This document shows positions 1-5,213 of a stretch of DNA of 15,887 bases, piece by piece. Both the position numbers and the translations under genes were made by a program. The first letter of the stretch is position 1, and every line of letters starts with the position of its first letter. The notes beneath the pieces were generated by a model. It ran no database searches, was not told the origin of the DNA, and saw nothing but the letters and a program-made list of their open reading frames with translations. Source of the DNA: JAAYZH01 sp964479695 (GTDB lineage Bacteria; Bacillota; Clostridia; Saccharofermentanales; Fastidiosipilaceae); NCBI GenBank assembly GCA_964479695.1, contig CAYZSO010000044.1, positions 1-15,887 on the forward strand, written 5' to 3'.

Positions 1-7
1 TGTCTAC

Positions 8-36
8 ATTCTATCACAATATATTATATTGTACAA
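8..36 (-). promoter_or_regulatory. Candidate leftward promoter with 17-bp palindromic operator
   Basis: Read on the minus strand there is TTGTAC (31-36), a 17-bp spacer and TAGAAT (8-13, five of six to the -10 consensus). The spacer contains most of the perfect palindrome ACAATATATTATATTGT (16-32), with arms ACAATATA and TATATTGT around a central T. A palindrome between -35 and -10 is typical of a repressor operator, and the inner part has the 7-1-7 geometry seen in Fur/PerR-type boxes, although the letters do not match a known box well. The gene it would drive lies left of the window. The -35 is poor (three of six). Confidence 0.4.
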
Positions 37-75
37 GCCCTTTCTCCTCTTTTTTTACTTTTGACACCCGAACCA

Positions 76-166
76 AATTTGAAGATATGCGCAAGTTGGG
101 TGATATGTCACGTATTAACTTCGGCTCTAGCCTGCACATTTAAGCTAATTTGAAGATATGTGCAAG
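76..166. repeat. Pair of 20-bp direct repeats
   Basis: AATTTGAAGATATGCGCAAG at 76-95 recurs as AATTTGAAGATATGTGCAAG at 147-166, with one mismatch and starts 71 bp apart. Each copy is followed within about 6-8 bp by a GATATG element (102-107 and 174-179). The spacing is close to seven helical turns, so paired protein binding sites are possible; a simple duplication is equally possible. Confidence 0.7.
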
Positions 167-222
167 AGAACTTGATATGGAAAGGCTGAGACGTGTCTGG
201 CTATGCGACAATGACGAAATTA

Positions 223-254
223 CGATATTGCGATATCACGATATTACAATATTT
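223..254. repeat. 8-bp tandem array, four units
   Basis: Four consecutive 8-mers read CGATATTG, CGATATCA, CGATATTA, CAATATTT. Each unit contains the self-complementary core GATATC or a near variant, so the array is also weakly palindromic. It lies in non-coding DNA and its period is not a multiple of three. Confidence 0.6.
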
Positions 255-359
255 GTAAATTACGAAAACAGAGGGCATTGTAAAGTGGTATTGAAAATGG
301 TGTTATAGTAATTGACGATATAGAATGAAGACAAAATTGACCAGAGCCGAACAAGTTAA

Positions 360-416
360 CCTGAATTGGTCAGAGTGACCTGAATTGCCCGGAGTGATCA
401 GATTTTGTCGGAGTGA
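360..416. repeat. 19-bp tandem array, three units plus degenerate flank
   Basis: Units are CCTGAATTGGTCAGAGTGA (360-378), CCTGAATTGCCCGGAGTGA (379-397) and TCAGATTTTGTCGGAGTGA (398-416). A fourth begins TCAGA and decays into CTAG-rich DNA to about 470. The first junction also forms an inverted repeat, GGTCA-GAG-TGACC (368-380), flanked by AATT on both sides. It is not CRISPR: there are no unique spacers. Confidence 0.65.
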
Positions 417-521
417 TCAGACTAGCTGAATTAGCCGGACTAGCTAGGTTGGCAGAACTTGACCTAGTCTGGCCATACACCCGATCACCCCCGATCACGC
501 TCGACATAAATCAGGCTTTTG

Positions 522-550
522 TTGTCAGTTAGCTCGGGAAACTTTATAAT
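522..550 (+). promoter_or_regulatory. Sigma-A-type promoter for the 583-1434 gene
   Basis: TTGTCA (522-527, five of six) is followed by a 17-bp spacer and a perfect TATAAT (545-550). The predicted start of transcription near 557 leaves a leader of about 25 nt before the TTG start at 583. This is among the best promoters in the window and supports the following frame being a real gene. Confidence 0.75.
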
Positions 551-582
551 CAACCCGATAGCTAGAAAGTGGGGAACGGAAG

Positions 583-1434
583 TTGGCCGAAGACCGCAAT
601 AGGGGCAACAACGGGTCAGAGAACCCAGAGAGAATTCCAACGCCTTCCGCGAAGCAGGGAAGAGCACCAGTAGCGTCCGGAAACCAGGAGTTTGCCCGGC
701 CGCGTAAACCTGTCTACAAGAATCCCACAAACCTCGAGCCGCAAAATGATGCGGATTTGAAGCCTGCGACAAGTAAGCCTGTCTCCAGACCTGTTTCTAA
801 TGATGCCACAACTAGAGTGCGACCAGTTTCTGCACCGTCGTTTCCTAACGAGGACGAGAAGTTCCAGACCCAGAATATTGAAACGGTTCAATCAAACTCA
901 CAGGTTTCCTCACAAATGAACCCACAAGCGAAACAGCAAGCGAAACCGCAAATGGAGCCACAAGCGAAGCCCCAAATGAAGCCACTTTCCGATGAAACGA
1001 AGAGACAGACACCTGTCAAAGTACCCGTTTCAGACCAAACAATCAAAGTGTCTTCAGATACCGAAGCTCGCAGTCTGAGAGGAGCGCCGCAAGGAAAATC
1101 CGTGCAGCCGGTTGTCGTATCCGCGAGGAACAGAAACGCTGCTGACATGGATACCATCTTCCGCAAAGAAGCCCGCATGACAGAGATCCCCGGAAGTCGC
1201 TCCTATCCTTCGATTTTCTATCGATTGAAGAGACGCGGGCCCGCAAAGCAATATCGCCTGAAGGGGTACGCTAATAAGGAGTACGTTAAGCAGAGGCGTA
1301 AGCATCAACAGAAGATACAGAAGTGCGCCAACATCTTCTTCTGGGTGGTCATTGCAATTTTGCTGCTTATTGTATTTTATTGGATTGATCCGATCGACAA
1401 AGTCCAGGAGATCATGCACCTGATCGGTATGTAA
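583..1434 (+). CDS. Hypothetical C-terminally membrane-anchored protein with disordered N-terminus
   Basis: I do not recognise a family. The start is TTG at 583: an in-frame stop at 559-561 leaves no earlier start, a GGGGA-containing stretch precedes it, and a strong promoter lies just upstream. The 283-residue product has about 200 residues of low-complexity, Pro/Gln/Lys/Ser-rich sequence, including six four-residue repeats of the PQAK/PQMK kind at residues 110-133. A strongly basic stretch follows (about 210-248), then one hydrophobic helix (about 250-268, rich in I, L, V, F and W) and a 15-residue tail. There is no signal peptide. This predicts a tail-anchored protein with the long disordered part in the cytoplasm, the basic belt acting as the positive-inside signal. 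Scaffold-like proteins of division or envelope complexes can look like this, but nothing here shows such a role. The gene stands alone, convergent with the recombinase gene. Confidence 0.75.
   Translation: MAEDRNRGNNGSENPERIPTPSAKQGRAPVASGNQEFARPRKPVYKNPTNLEPQNDADLKPATSKPVSRPVSNDATTRVRPVSAPSFPNEDEKFQTQNIETVQSNSQVSSQMNPQAKQQAKPQMEPQAKPQMKPLSDETKRQTPVKVPVSDQTIKVSSDTEARSLRGAPQGKSVQPVVVSARNRNAADMDTIFRKEARMTEIPGSRSYPSIFYRLKRRGPAKQYRLKGYANKEYVKQRRKHQQKIQKCANIFFWVVIAILLLIVFYWIDPIDKVQEIMHLIGM
910..981 (+). repeat. 12-bp in-frame tandem array, six units
   Basis: Six 12-bp units encode four-residue repeats SQMN, PQAK, QQAK, PQME, PQAK, PQMK within the disordered part of the hypothetical protein. The units vary mostly in second and fourth codons, so the array is not freshly expanded. 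The period preserves the reading frame. Confidence 0.7.
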
Positions 1435-1481
1435 AGTTCCTACCTCGACCCCACATTCATTGCCACGATTTCAGAGAATGA

Positions 1482-1491
1482 TTTGGCCAAA
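1482..1491. repeat. TTTGGCCAAA palindrome, copy 1
   Basis: Perfect 10-bp palindrome TTTGGCCAAA in the gap between the convergent genes. Further copies are at 1566-1575, 1914-1923 (in the recombinase gene), 4343-4352 (in asd), 10143-10152 (in dppD) and 15766-15775. Function unknown. Confidence 0.6.
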
Positions 1492-1535
1492 GCAACCGCT
1501 ATGTAGTTCTTTTGGTCTAAGTAACCATCTGCCAA

Positions 1536-1571
1536 GGTTTTGGCGGTTTCGGCGGTTTTGGCGGTTTTGGC
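1536..1571. repeat. 9-bp tandem array, four units, downstream of the recombinase gene
   Basis: Units GGTTTTGGC, GGTTTCGGC, GGTTTTGGC, GGTTTTGGC lie just beyond the recombinase stop codon, in the 173-bp gap between two convergent genes. The last unit merges into the second TTTGGCCAAA palindrome (1566-1575), so the two elements may share an origin. No terminator with a T-run is evident in this gap for either gene. Confidence 0.7.
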
Positions 1572-1607
1572 CAAAGCGACCGGCTCTCAAGCGTTCGATC
1601 GTTGAGG

Positions 1608-2687
1608 TTAGTCAGCAGGGGAATCGTGAGCAGGGGAATCGTGAGCTGGGGAATCGTGAGCTGGGGAATCGACGGTGGCGGAATCGTCAGCTGGGGAATC
1701 GTCGGTGGGGGATTCGGAGGCGAGTGGGTTGCTTTCGACGGCTTGGTGGAGTTGGGATTTGTCGACGTGGGTGTAGATTTCTGTTGTTGCTACGGACTCG
1801 TGTCCTAAGATCTCTTGGAGCATGCGGATGTCAACATGACCGTACTGGTACATGAGAGTGGCAGCGGTGTGGCGTAACTTGTGGGTAGAGTACTTGTTTG
1901 TGTCGATGCCGGCTTTGGCCAAATACTTCGTAATCATTAACTGAACTGAATTCCGAGCTAAGCGGTTGCCCTGGCGGCTGATGAAGAGTGCCTTCTTGTC
2001 CTTGGCGTGCTTCGGCCGGTCGGGGAGGTAGTTCTCAATGGCCTTGAGACAGGCATGGTTGAGGTAGATGGTGCGCTCTTTGCCGCCTTTGCCTACGACT
2101 CGAAGGGTGTCGCCTTGGATGTCGTCCACATTGATGGAGCAGAGCTCGGCGAGGCGGAGACCACAGTTGAGGAAAAGCGTGATGATGCAGTAGTTTCGGG
2201 ATGCGAATTGATCTTCTTCGGGGTCGACCTTGTGAAGCAGCGTGCGGCTCTCTTCCAGCGAGAGATACTTGGGCTGGCGTTTGGGGATTTTCGGGGACTC
2301 TAGTTCGGCTGTTGGATCTACCTCGAGGTAATTGCGTTTGGCGGTGGCGAAGGAGAAGAAACTCTTGAGAGCGGAGACTTTGCGAGAGCGATTTGCGGCG
2401 GATGCCTTGCGTTCGCGTGTCAACCATGATAAAAAGGCATAGAAATCTGTGAGCTTGATGTTTCGAAGGTAGTTGGCGTTGATTTGGTCGAGGGGAATCT
2501 CTTGAAGATCTGTGCCTTTTGGGACTTCACCGCGATACTGTTTCAAGAACCGGAAAAAGAGTCGGAGGTCGTAGCGATATTCTTTGATTGTCAATTCTGA
2601 ACGCCCGAGAATCGCTTCCATGTAGCCAAGAAACTCTTCTAAGATTGGGAAAGTGTTTGATTCCGGTTTGTTCTCCGACTCGGGCAT
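1608..2687 (-). CDS. Tyrosine recombinase (XerC/XerD-like integrase) with repetitive C-terminal tail
   Basis: Site-specific tyrosine recombinase, 359 residues. The N-terminal SAM-like core-binding domain spans about 13-120 and the catalytic domain about 140-308. The full catalytic set is visible: Arg178 in NCGLRLAEL, Lys203 in GKGGKER, His269 and Arg272 in HKLRHT, His296 in LGHES and nucleophile Tyr305 in TEIYTHV. The start is ATG at 2687 because AAGGAG lies six bases upstream; the in-frame ATG at 2720 has no ribosome site and overlaps a TATAAT box. Xer proteins usually end soon after the tyrosine; here about 40 acidic, Ser/Pro/Ala-rich residues follow, built from five-residue repeats of the DSPAH type. 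There is no attachment site, phage gene or excisionase nearby, so a housekeeping Xer role (chromosome dimer resolution) is more likely than a mobile-element integrase, but this is inference. Confidence 0.9.
   Translation of the reverse strand: MPESENKPESNTFPILEEFLGYMEAILGRSELTIKEYRYDLRLFFRFLKQYRGEVPKGTDLQEIPLDQINANYLRNIKLTDFYAFLSWLTRERKASAANRSRKVSALKSFFSFATAKRNYLEVDPTAELESPKIPKRQPKYLSLEESRTLLHKVDPEEDQFASRNYCIITLFLNCGLRLAELCSINVDDIQGDTLRVVGKGGKERTIYLNHACLKAIENYLPDRPKHAKDKKALFISRQGNRLARNSVQLMITKYLAKAGIDTNKYSTHKLRHTAATLMYQYGHVDIRMLQEILGHESVATTEIYTHVDKSQLHQAVESNPLASESPTDDSPADDSATVDSPAHDSPAHDSPAHDSPAD
1618..1722. repeat. 15-bp tandem array, seven units, encoding the recombinase tail
   Basis: Seven 15-bp units run from 1618 to 1722. 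Units two and three (GGGGAATCGTGAGCT, 1633-1662) are identical and the first differs by one base, so the end nearest the stop codon looks recently expanded. The inner units are diverged (for example GGGGAATCGTCGGTG). On the minus strand they encode DSPAH/DSPAD-like pentapeptides. The period preserves frame, so copy-number change would only alter tail length. Confidence 0.85.
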
Positions 2688-2718
2688 GAATGTCTCCTTG
2701 AAAATTATGTTTTTATTC

Positions 2719-2724
2719 ATTATA
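2719..2724 (-). promoter_or_regulatory. -10 box for the recombinase gene
   Basis: The minus strand carries a perfect TATAAT here. Transcription would begin near 2711, giving a 24-nt leader to the ATG at 2687 with its AAGGAG site. No good -35 is seen at 16-18 bp, so activity may depend on other contacts. The position rules out the longer reading frame starting at 2720. Confidence 0.5.
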
Positions 2725-2763
2725 CGACATTCGGAATGACACGAGATTTTAACGAGTGTTGGG

Positions 2764-2769
2764 TAAAAT
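2764..2769 (+). promoter_or_regulatory. Possible -10 box for the TVP38 gene
   Basis: TAAAAT matches the -10 consensus at five of six positions and would start transcription near 2776, about 35 nt before the GTG at 2811. No convincing -35 lies at the right distance, so this is weak support. Confidence 0.25.
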
Positions 2770-2810
2770 TAACAAGTACTACGAGCCTAAATTGTAAAGG
2801 TGTACCAAAC

Positions 2811-3800
2811 GTGAAAAAAATTAACTTGGAAACCAATAAATCTCTTACGCTTGCCGATGGACCGGATGATGGTCAGACCGGCAGGAAATTTTCTGTGGCT
2901 GTTGAAGCGGATGAAGCTTCTGATGCTTCCGACACTGGTAAAACCGGTAAAGCCGGTAAGGCGGGCAAAGTTGCTGAAGTTGCCGCCACCGCTGTCACCA
3001 CCACCGCCGCCGACGCAGCCGTAGGAGCTGAAGGGGCGGATCGAGAGGGGGATGAGCCTGAGAAGAAGTCTGTGCGCGCTCGTGTGCGTGAGCGTGCGCA
3101 GACCGAAGGGAAGGATCTGGTGCAGACCCTTCTGCACCCGGATGCGCAGGAAGCTCCGGAAGAACTTCGCTTGGATGAGACGTCGAACCTGAAGCGTTCG
3201 AAGCTTTTTAATACGATTCTGAATATATCCACGGTTGTTCTGATTGCGGCTATGCTTGTTGCCACGTTTATCGGCTACAGACAAGGCATATTCAAAAGCC
3301 AGGAAACTCTCACGAGTTTTGTGAATGGTTTGGGGCCGGCGGCTCCGTTTATCTTCGTGCTTATTCAGATTGTGCAGGTGGTTATCCCAATTCTGCCTGG
3401 TGCGATTGGCTGTGCAGTGGGTGTGATCGCCTTTGGCCCAATCTGGGGACTGATCTATAATTACGTGGGTATCTGCATTGGCTCCATGCTGGCGTTTCTT
3501 TTGGCGAGGCATTACGGCAAGCCGTTTGTGATCAAGATGATCGGCGAGAAGGCTTACAACAAGTACATCGGTTGGACGGCGAATGACAAGAAGTATGAGA
3601 CGATTTTTGCGATTCTGATTTTCCTGCCGGTCGCGCCGGATGACTTGCTCTGTTATATCAGCGGCATTACGAATATGACGTTTAAGAAGTTTACTGCGAT
3701 CATTTTGCTTTGTAAGCCTTTCTCCATTTCGCTCTACAGCTTGGGTCTGACTTTTGCGATGACAAGTTTCTGGCATTGGCTTGTGGGTTTGGGTGGTTGA
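2811..3800 (+). CDS. TVP38/TMEM64 (VTT-domain) family membrane protein with long charged N-terminus
   Basis: Integral membrane protein of the TVP38/TMEM64 family (SNARE-associated or VTT domain, related to DedA). Family members are linked to lipid scrambling or envelope homeostasis; the substrate here is unknown. Family signals are a TM helix at about 138-155, the QVVIPILPGAIGCAVG re-entrant-type segment (about 185-200), GSMLAFLLARHYGKP, and VAPDDLLCYISGITNM starting at residue 274. I chose GTG at 2811, which gives 329 residues starting MKKINLE, because AAAGGTG precedes it by eight bases. The upstream in-frame ATG at 2736 has no ribosome site. The first 130 or so residues are low-complexity, rich in Ala, Glu, Lys and Gly, with a GKT/GKA repeat; this extension is unusual for the family. 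It diverges from the recombinase gene and has no obvious operon partner. Confidence 0.85.
   Translation: MKKINLETNKSLTLADGPDDGQTGRKFSVAVEADEASDASDTGKTGKAGKAGKVAEVAATAVTTTAADAAVGAEGADREGDEPEKKSVRARVRERAQTEGKDLVQTLLHPDAQEAPEELRLDETSNLKRSKLFNTILNISTVVLIAAMLVATFIGYRQGIFKSQETLTSFVNGLGPAAPFIFVLIQIVQVVIPILPGAIGCAVGVIAFGPIWGLIYNYVGICIGSMLAFLLARHYGKPFVIKMIGEKAYNKYIGWTANDKKYETIFAILIFLPVAPDDLLCYISGITNMTFKKFTAIILLCKPFSISLYSLGLTFAMTSFWHWLVGLGG
2937..2972 (+). repeat. 9-bp in-frame tandem array, four units
   Basis: Units GGTAAAACC, GGTAAAGCC, GGTAAGGCG, GGCAAAGTT encode GKT GKA GKA GKV in the N-terminal extension of the TVP38 protein. A run of Ala/Thr codons follows immediately, adding to the low complexity. 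Confidence 0.65.
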
Positions 3801-3810
3801 TTTGAGTTAG

Positions 3811-3855
3811 GTGTCTCTGCCGCTTATGGCTCTGCCGCTGGTGTCTCTGCTGCTG
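3811..3855. repeat. 15-bp tandem array, three units, downstream of the TVP38 gene
   Basis: Units GTGTCTCTGCCGCTT, ATGGCTCTGCCGCTG and GTGTCTCTGCTGCTG begin 11 bp after the TVP38 stop codon. The period is a multiple of three although the DNA is now non-coding, so it may be a remnant of a once longer reading frame. No intrinsic terminator is visible between here and the asd promoter. Confidence 0.6.
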
Positions 3856-3945
3856 GGGAATCTGTTACCGGAGAAAAGGGATGTTCAGGGTATTGAGAAT
3901 GGAACGAATTTTGACCTTGTCAGGATCAGAACTTGATTCGGCACA

Positions 3946-3974
3946 TGGGCAGGGTTCTCGGGCTCTGCTACAAT
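3946..3974 (+). promoter_or_regulatory. Promoter of asd
   Basis: TGGGCA (3946-3951, four of six), a 17-bp spacer, then TACAAT (3969-3974, five of six) preceded by TGC, which makes an extended -10. Transcription would start near 3981 and leave a 50-nt leader before the asd ATG. Confidence 0.55.
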
Positions 3975-4031
3975 GGCTTAACGAAATTGGTTTTACTGCA
4001 TTTTACCTGAGGGATTCAGGAGGGGATAACG

Positions 4032-5129
4032 ATGGATAAGAAATTACGTGTAGGGATTGTCGGGGCGACGGGCTACGTCGGGCAGCGTTTCATTACGCTT
4101 CTTGCCGATCATCCTTGGTTTGAAATAACGAAGCTTGCCGCGTCGGGTCGTTCCGCCGGTAAGACGTATCGAGAGGCGACCGCGGGGCGATGGAATTTGG
4201 ATGTGGCCTGTCCGGAGCTTGTCATGGATATGGTGGTGGAAGAAGTCACGCCAGAGCTCGCCGGGGCGTTTGCCGAAGGCTTGGATCTCTGCTTCTGCGC
4301 GGTGAATTTGCCTAAGGGGGAGATCTTGGAGTTGGAGGCGGCTTTGGCCAAAGCCGAAATCCCCGTGATCTCCAACAATTCCGCCAATCGTGGCACACCC
4401 GATGTTCCCATGATGATCCCTGAAATTAACGCGGATCACCGGGTCTTGATTCAGGCTCAGAAAGAGCGCTTAGGCACGACCCGAGGCTTCATTGCGTGCA
4501 AGCCGAATTGCTCGATTCAGAGCTTCGTGCCTGCGCTGTCGCCGTTGCGGAAATTTGGCATTGAAGAAGTGTTTGTGAGCACGTACCAGGCGATTTCCGG
4601 AGCGGGGAAGACCTTCGCGACGTGGCCCGAGATGGAACATAACGTGATTCCGTTTATTGGTGGGGAAGAGGAGAAGTCCGAAACGGAACCGTTGAAAATC
4701 TGGGGTACAGTCGAAGAAGGGCGCGTGGTCCCGGCGGCGGAACCGAAAATTTCGGCGCACTGCTACCGCGTTGCTGTGCAAGAGGGCCACACGGCTGCTG
4801 TTACTGTGAAATTCAGGAACAAACCTACTCGTGAACAAATTCTTGACGCGTGGCGGAACTTCCAAACGCTGCCACAAGAGCTGGATTTACCTTCTGCGCC
4901 GGAATCTTTTCTTCACTATATGGAAGAGGAGAACCGTCCTCAGCCCGTGTTGGATGCGAATCGCGACAAAGGCATGGCGATTTGGATTTCCAGGCTTCGT
5001 GAAGACAACATTTTGGACTACCGGTTTACTTGCCTTTCGCATAATACCCTGCGCGGTGCTGCGGGTGGAGCGGTGGAAACGGCAGAATTATTAGTCAAAA
5101 CGGGTGACATCACCAGAAATAACAGGTGA
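4032..5129 (+). CDS. asd: Aspartate-semialdehyde dehydrogenase, archaeal/fungal type
   Basis: Reduces L-aspartyl-4-phosphate with NADPH to L-aspartate 4-semialdehyde, the branch point to lysine/diaminopimelate, threonine and methionine; cytoplasmic. The 365 residues begin with the nucleotide-binding motif GATGYVGQ (11-18). The catalytic cysteine is Cys160 in CKPNCSIQSF and the likely active-site base is His253 in EGHTAAVTV. The KPNCS form, the length and the C-terminal LRGAAGGAVETAELL motif fit the branch found in archaea, fungi and some clostridia rather than the classical bacterial Asd. The start is firm: AGGAGGGG lies seven bases before ATG. The gene stands alone with its own promoter and no lysine or threonine genes beside it. 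Its stop codon lies in a 22-bp tandem repeat, so the final residues are repeat-encoded. Malonyl-CoA reductase of some archaea is a homologue, but the context does not suggest it. Confidence 0.93.
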   Translation: MDKKLRVGIVGATGYVGQRFITLLADHPWFEITKLAASGRSAGKTYREATAGRWNLDVACPELVMDMVVEEVTPELAGAFAEGLDLCFCAVNLPKGEILELEAALAKAEIPVISNNSANRGTPDVPMMIPEINADHRVLIQAQKERLGTTRGFIACKPNCSIQSFVPALSPLRKFGIEEVFVSTYQAISGAGKTFATWPEMEHNVIPFIGGEEEKSETEPLKIWGTVEEGRVVPAAEPKISAHCYRVAVQEGHTAAVTVKFRNKPTREQILDAWRNFQTLPQELDLPSAPESFLHYMEEENRPQPVLDANRDKGMAIWISRLREDNILDYRFTCLSHNTLRGAAGGAVETAELLVKTGDITRNNR

Positions 5130-5159
5130 CATAATCCGAAATAACAGGTGACATAATCC
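5116..5159. repeat. 22-bp perfect tandem duplication spanning the asd stop codon
   Basis: Two identical 22-bp units (5116-5137 and 5138-5159) begin GAAATAACAGGTGACA and end TAATCC; a diverged third unit precedes them (about 5102-5115) and a four-base start of a further unit follows. The asd stop codon TGA (5127-5129) is in the first unit. The GTGACA within the second unit is the -35 of the next promoter. Perfect identity suggests a recent duplication. Confidence 0.85.
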
Positions 5160-5176
5160 GAAAAGAATAGTATATT
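5148..5176 (+). promoter_or_regulatory. Promoter of the GH13 gene
   Basis: GTGACA (5148-5153, five of six), a 17-bp spacer and TATATT (5171-5176, five of six). The -35 box belongs to the second 22-bp repeat unit. Transcription would begin near 5183. An AT-rich imperfect inverted repeat with CCGAAAA/TTTTCGG ends (5158-5203) overlaps the promoter and ends at the ribosome site GGAGG (5201-5205). Confidence 0.65.
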
Positions 5177-5213
5177 AATTTGTGTATATTCTATTTTTTC
5201 GGAGGACGAATCA

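Larger units (their letters stand above)
1..521. other. Gene-free, repeat-rich intergenic region
   Basis: I find no credible coding sequence on either strand here. The stretch holds a leftward promoter-like element at the edge, a 20-bp direct repeat (76-95 and 147-166), an 8-bp tandem array (223-254), a 19-bp tandem array (360-416) and further degenerate repeats up to about 480. It is visibly more AT-rich than the genes, particularly 205-345. No tRNA-like or recognisable riboswitch structure is seen. Confidence 0.6.

Noticed and set aside
360..416. CRISPR-like array
   Set aside because: The 19-bp units are directly joined with no unique spacers, and no cas gene is near. The same holds for all other arrays in the window.
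485..772. 95-residue minus-strand frame at the left gene boundary
   Set aside because: It crosses a near-consensus forward promoter and the start of the forward gene, and has no ribosome site.
1460..1855. 131-residue forward reading frame with QGNRE/LGNRE repeats
   Set aside because: It is antisense to the recombinase gene, and its repeats are the other-strand reading of the 15-bp array that encodes the recombinase tail. No ribosome site precedes it.
2688..2735. Longer versions of the recombinase (start 2720) and, across 2736-2810, of the TVP38 protein (start 2736)
   Set aside because: Neither upstream ATG has a ribosome site, and the 2720 start overlaps the TATAAT of its own promoter. The starts at 2687 and 2811 have good sites.
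2787..3776. 329-residue minus-strand open frame opposite the TVP38 gene
   Set aside because: It is very basic and polar with no family motif and no ribosome site, while the opposite strand gives a clear multi-TM family protein. It is an open shadow frame.
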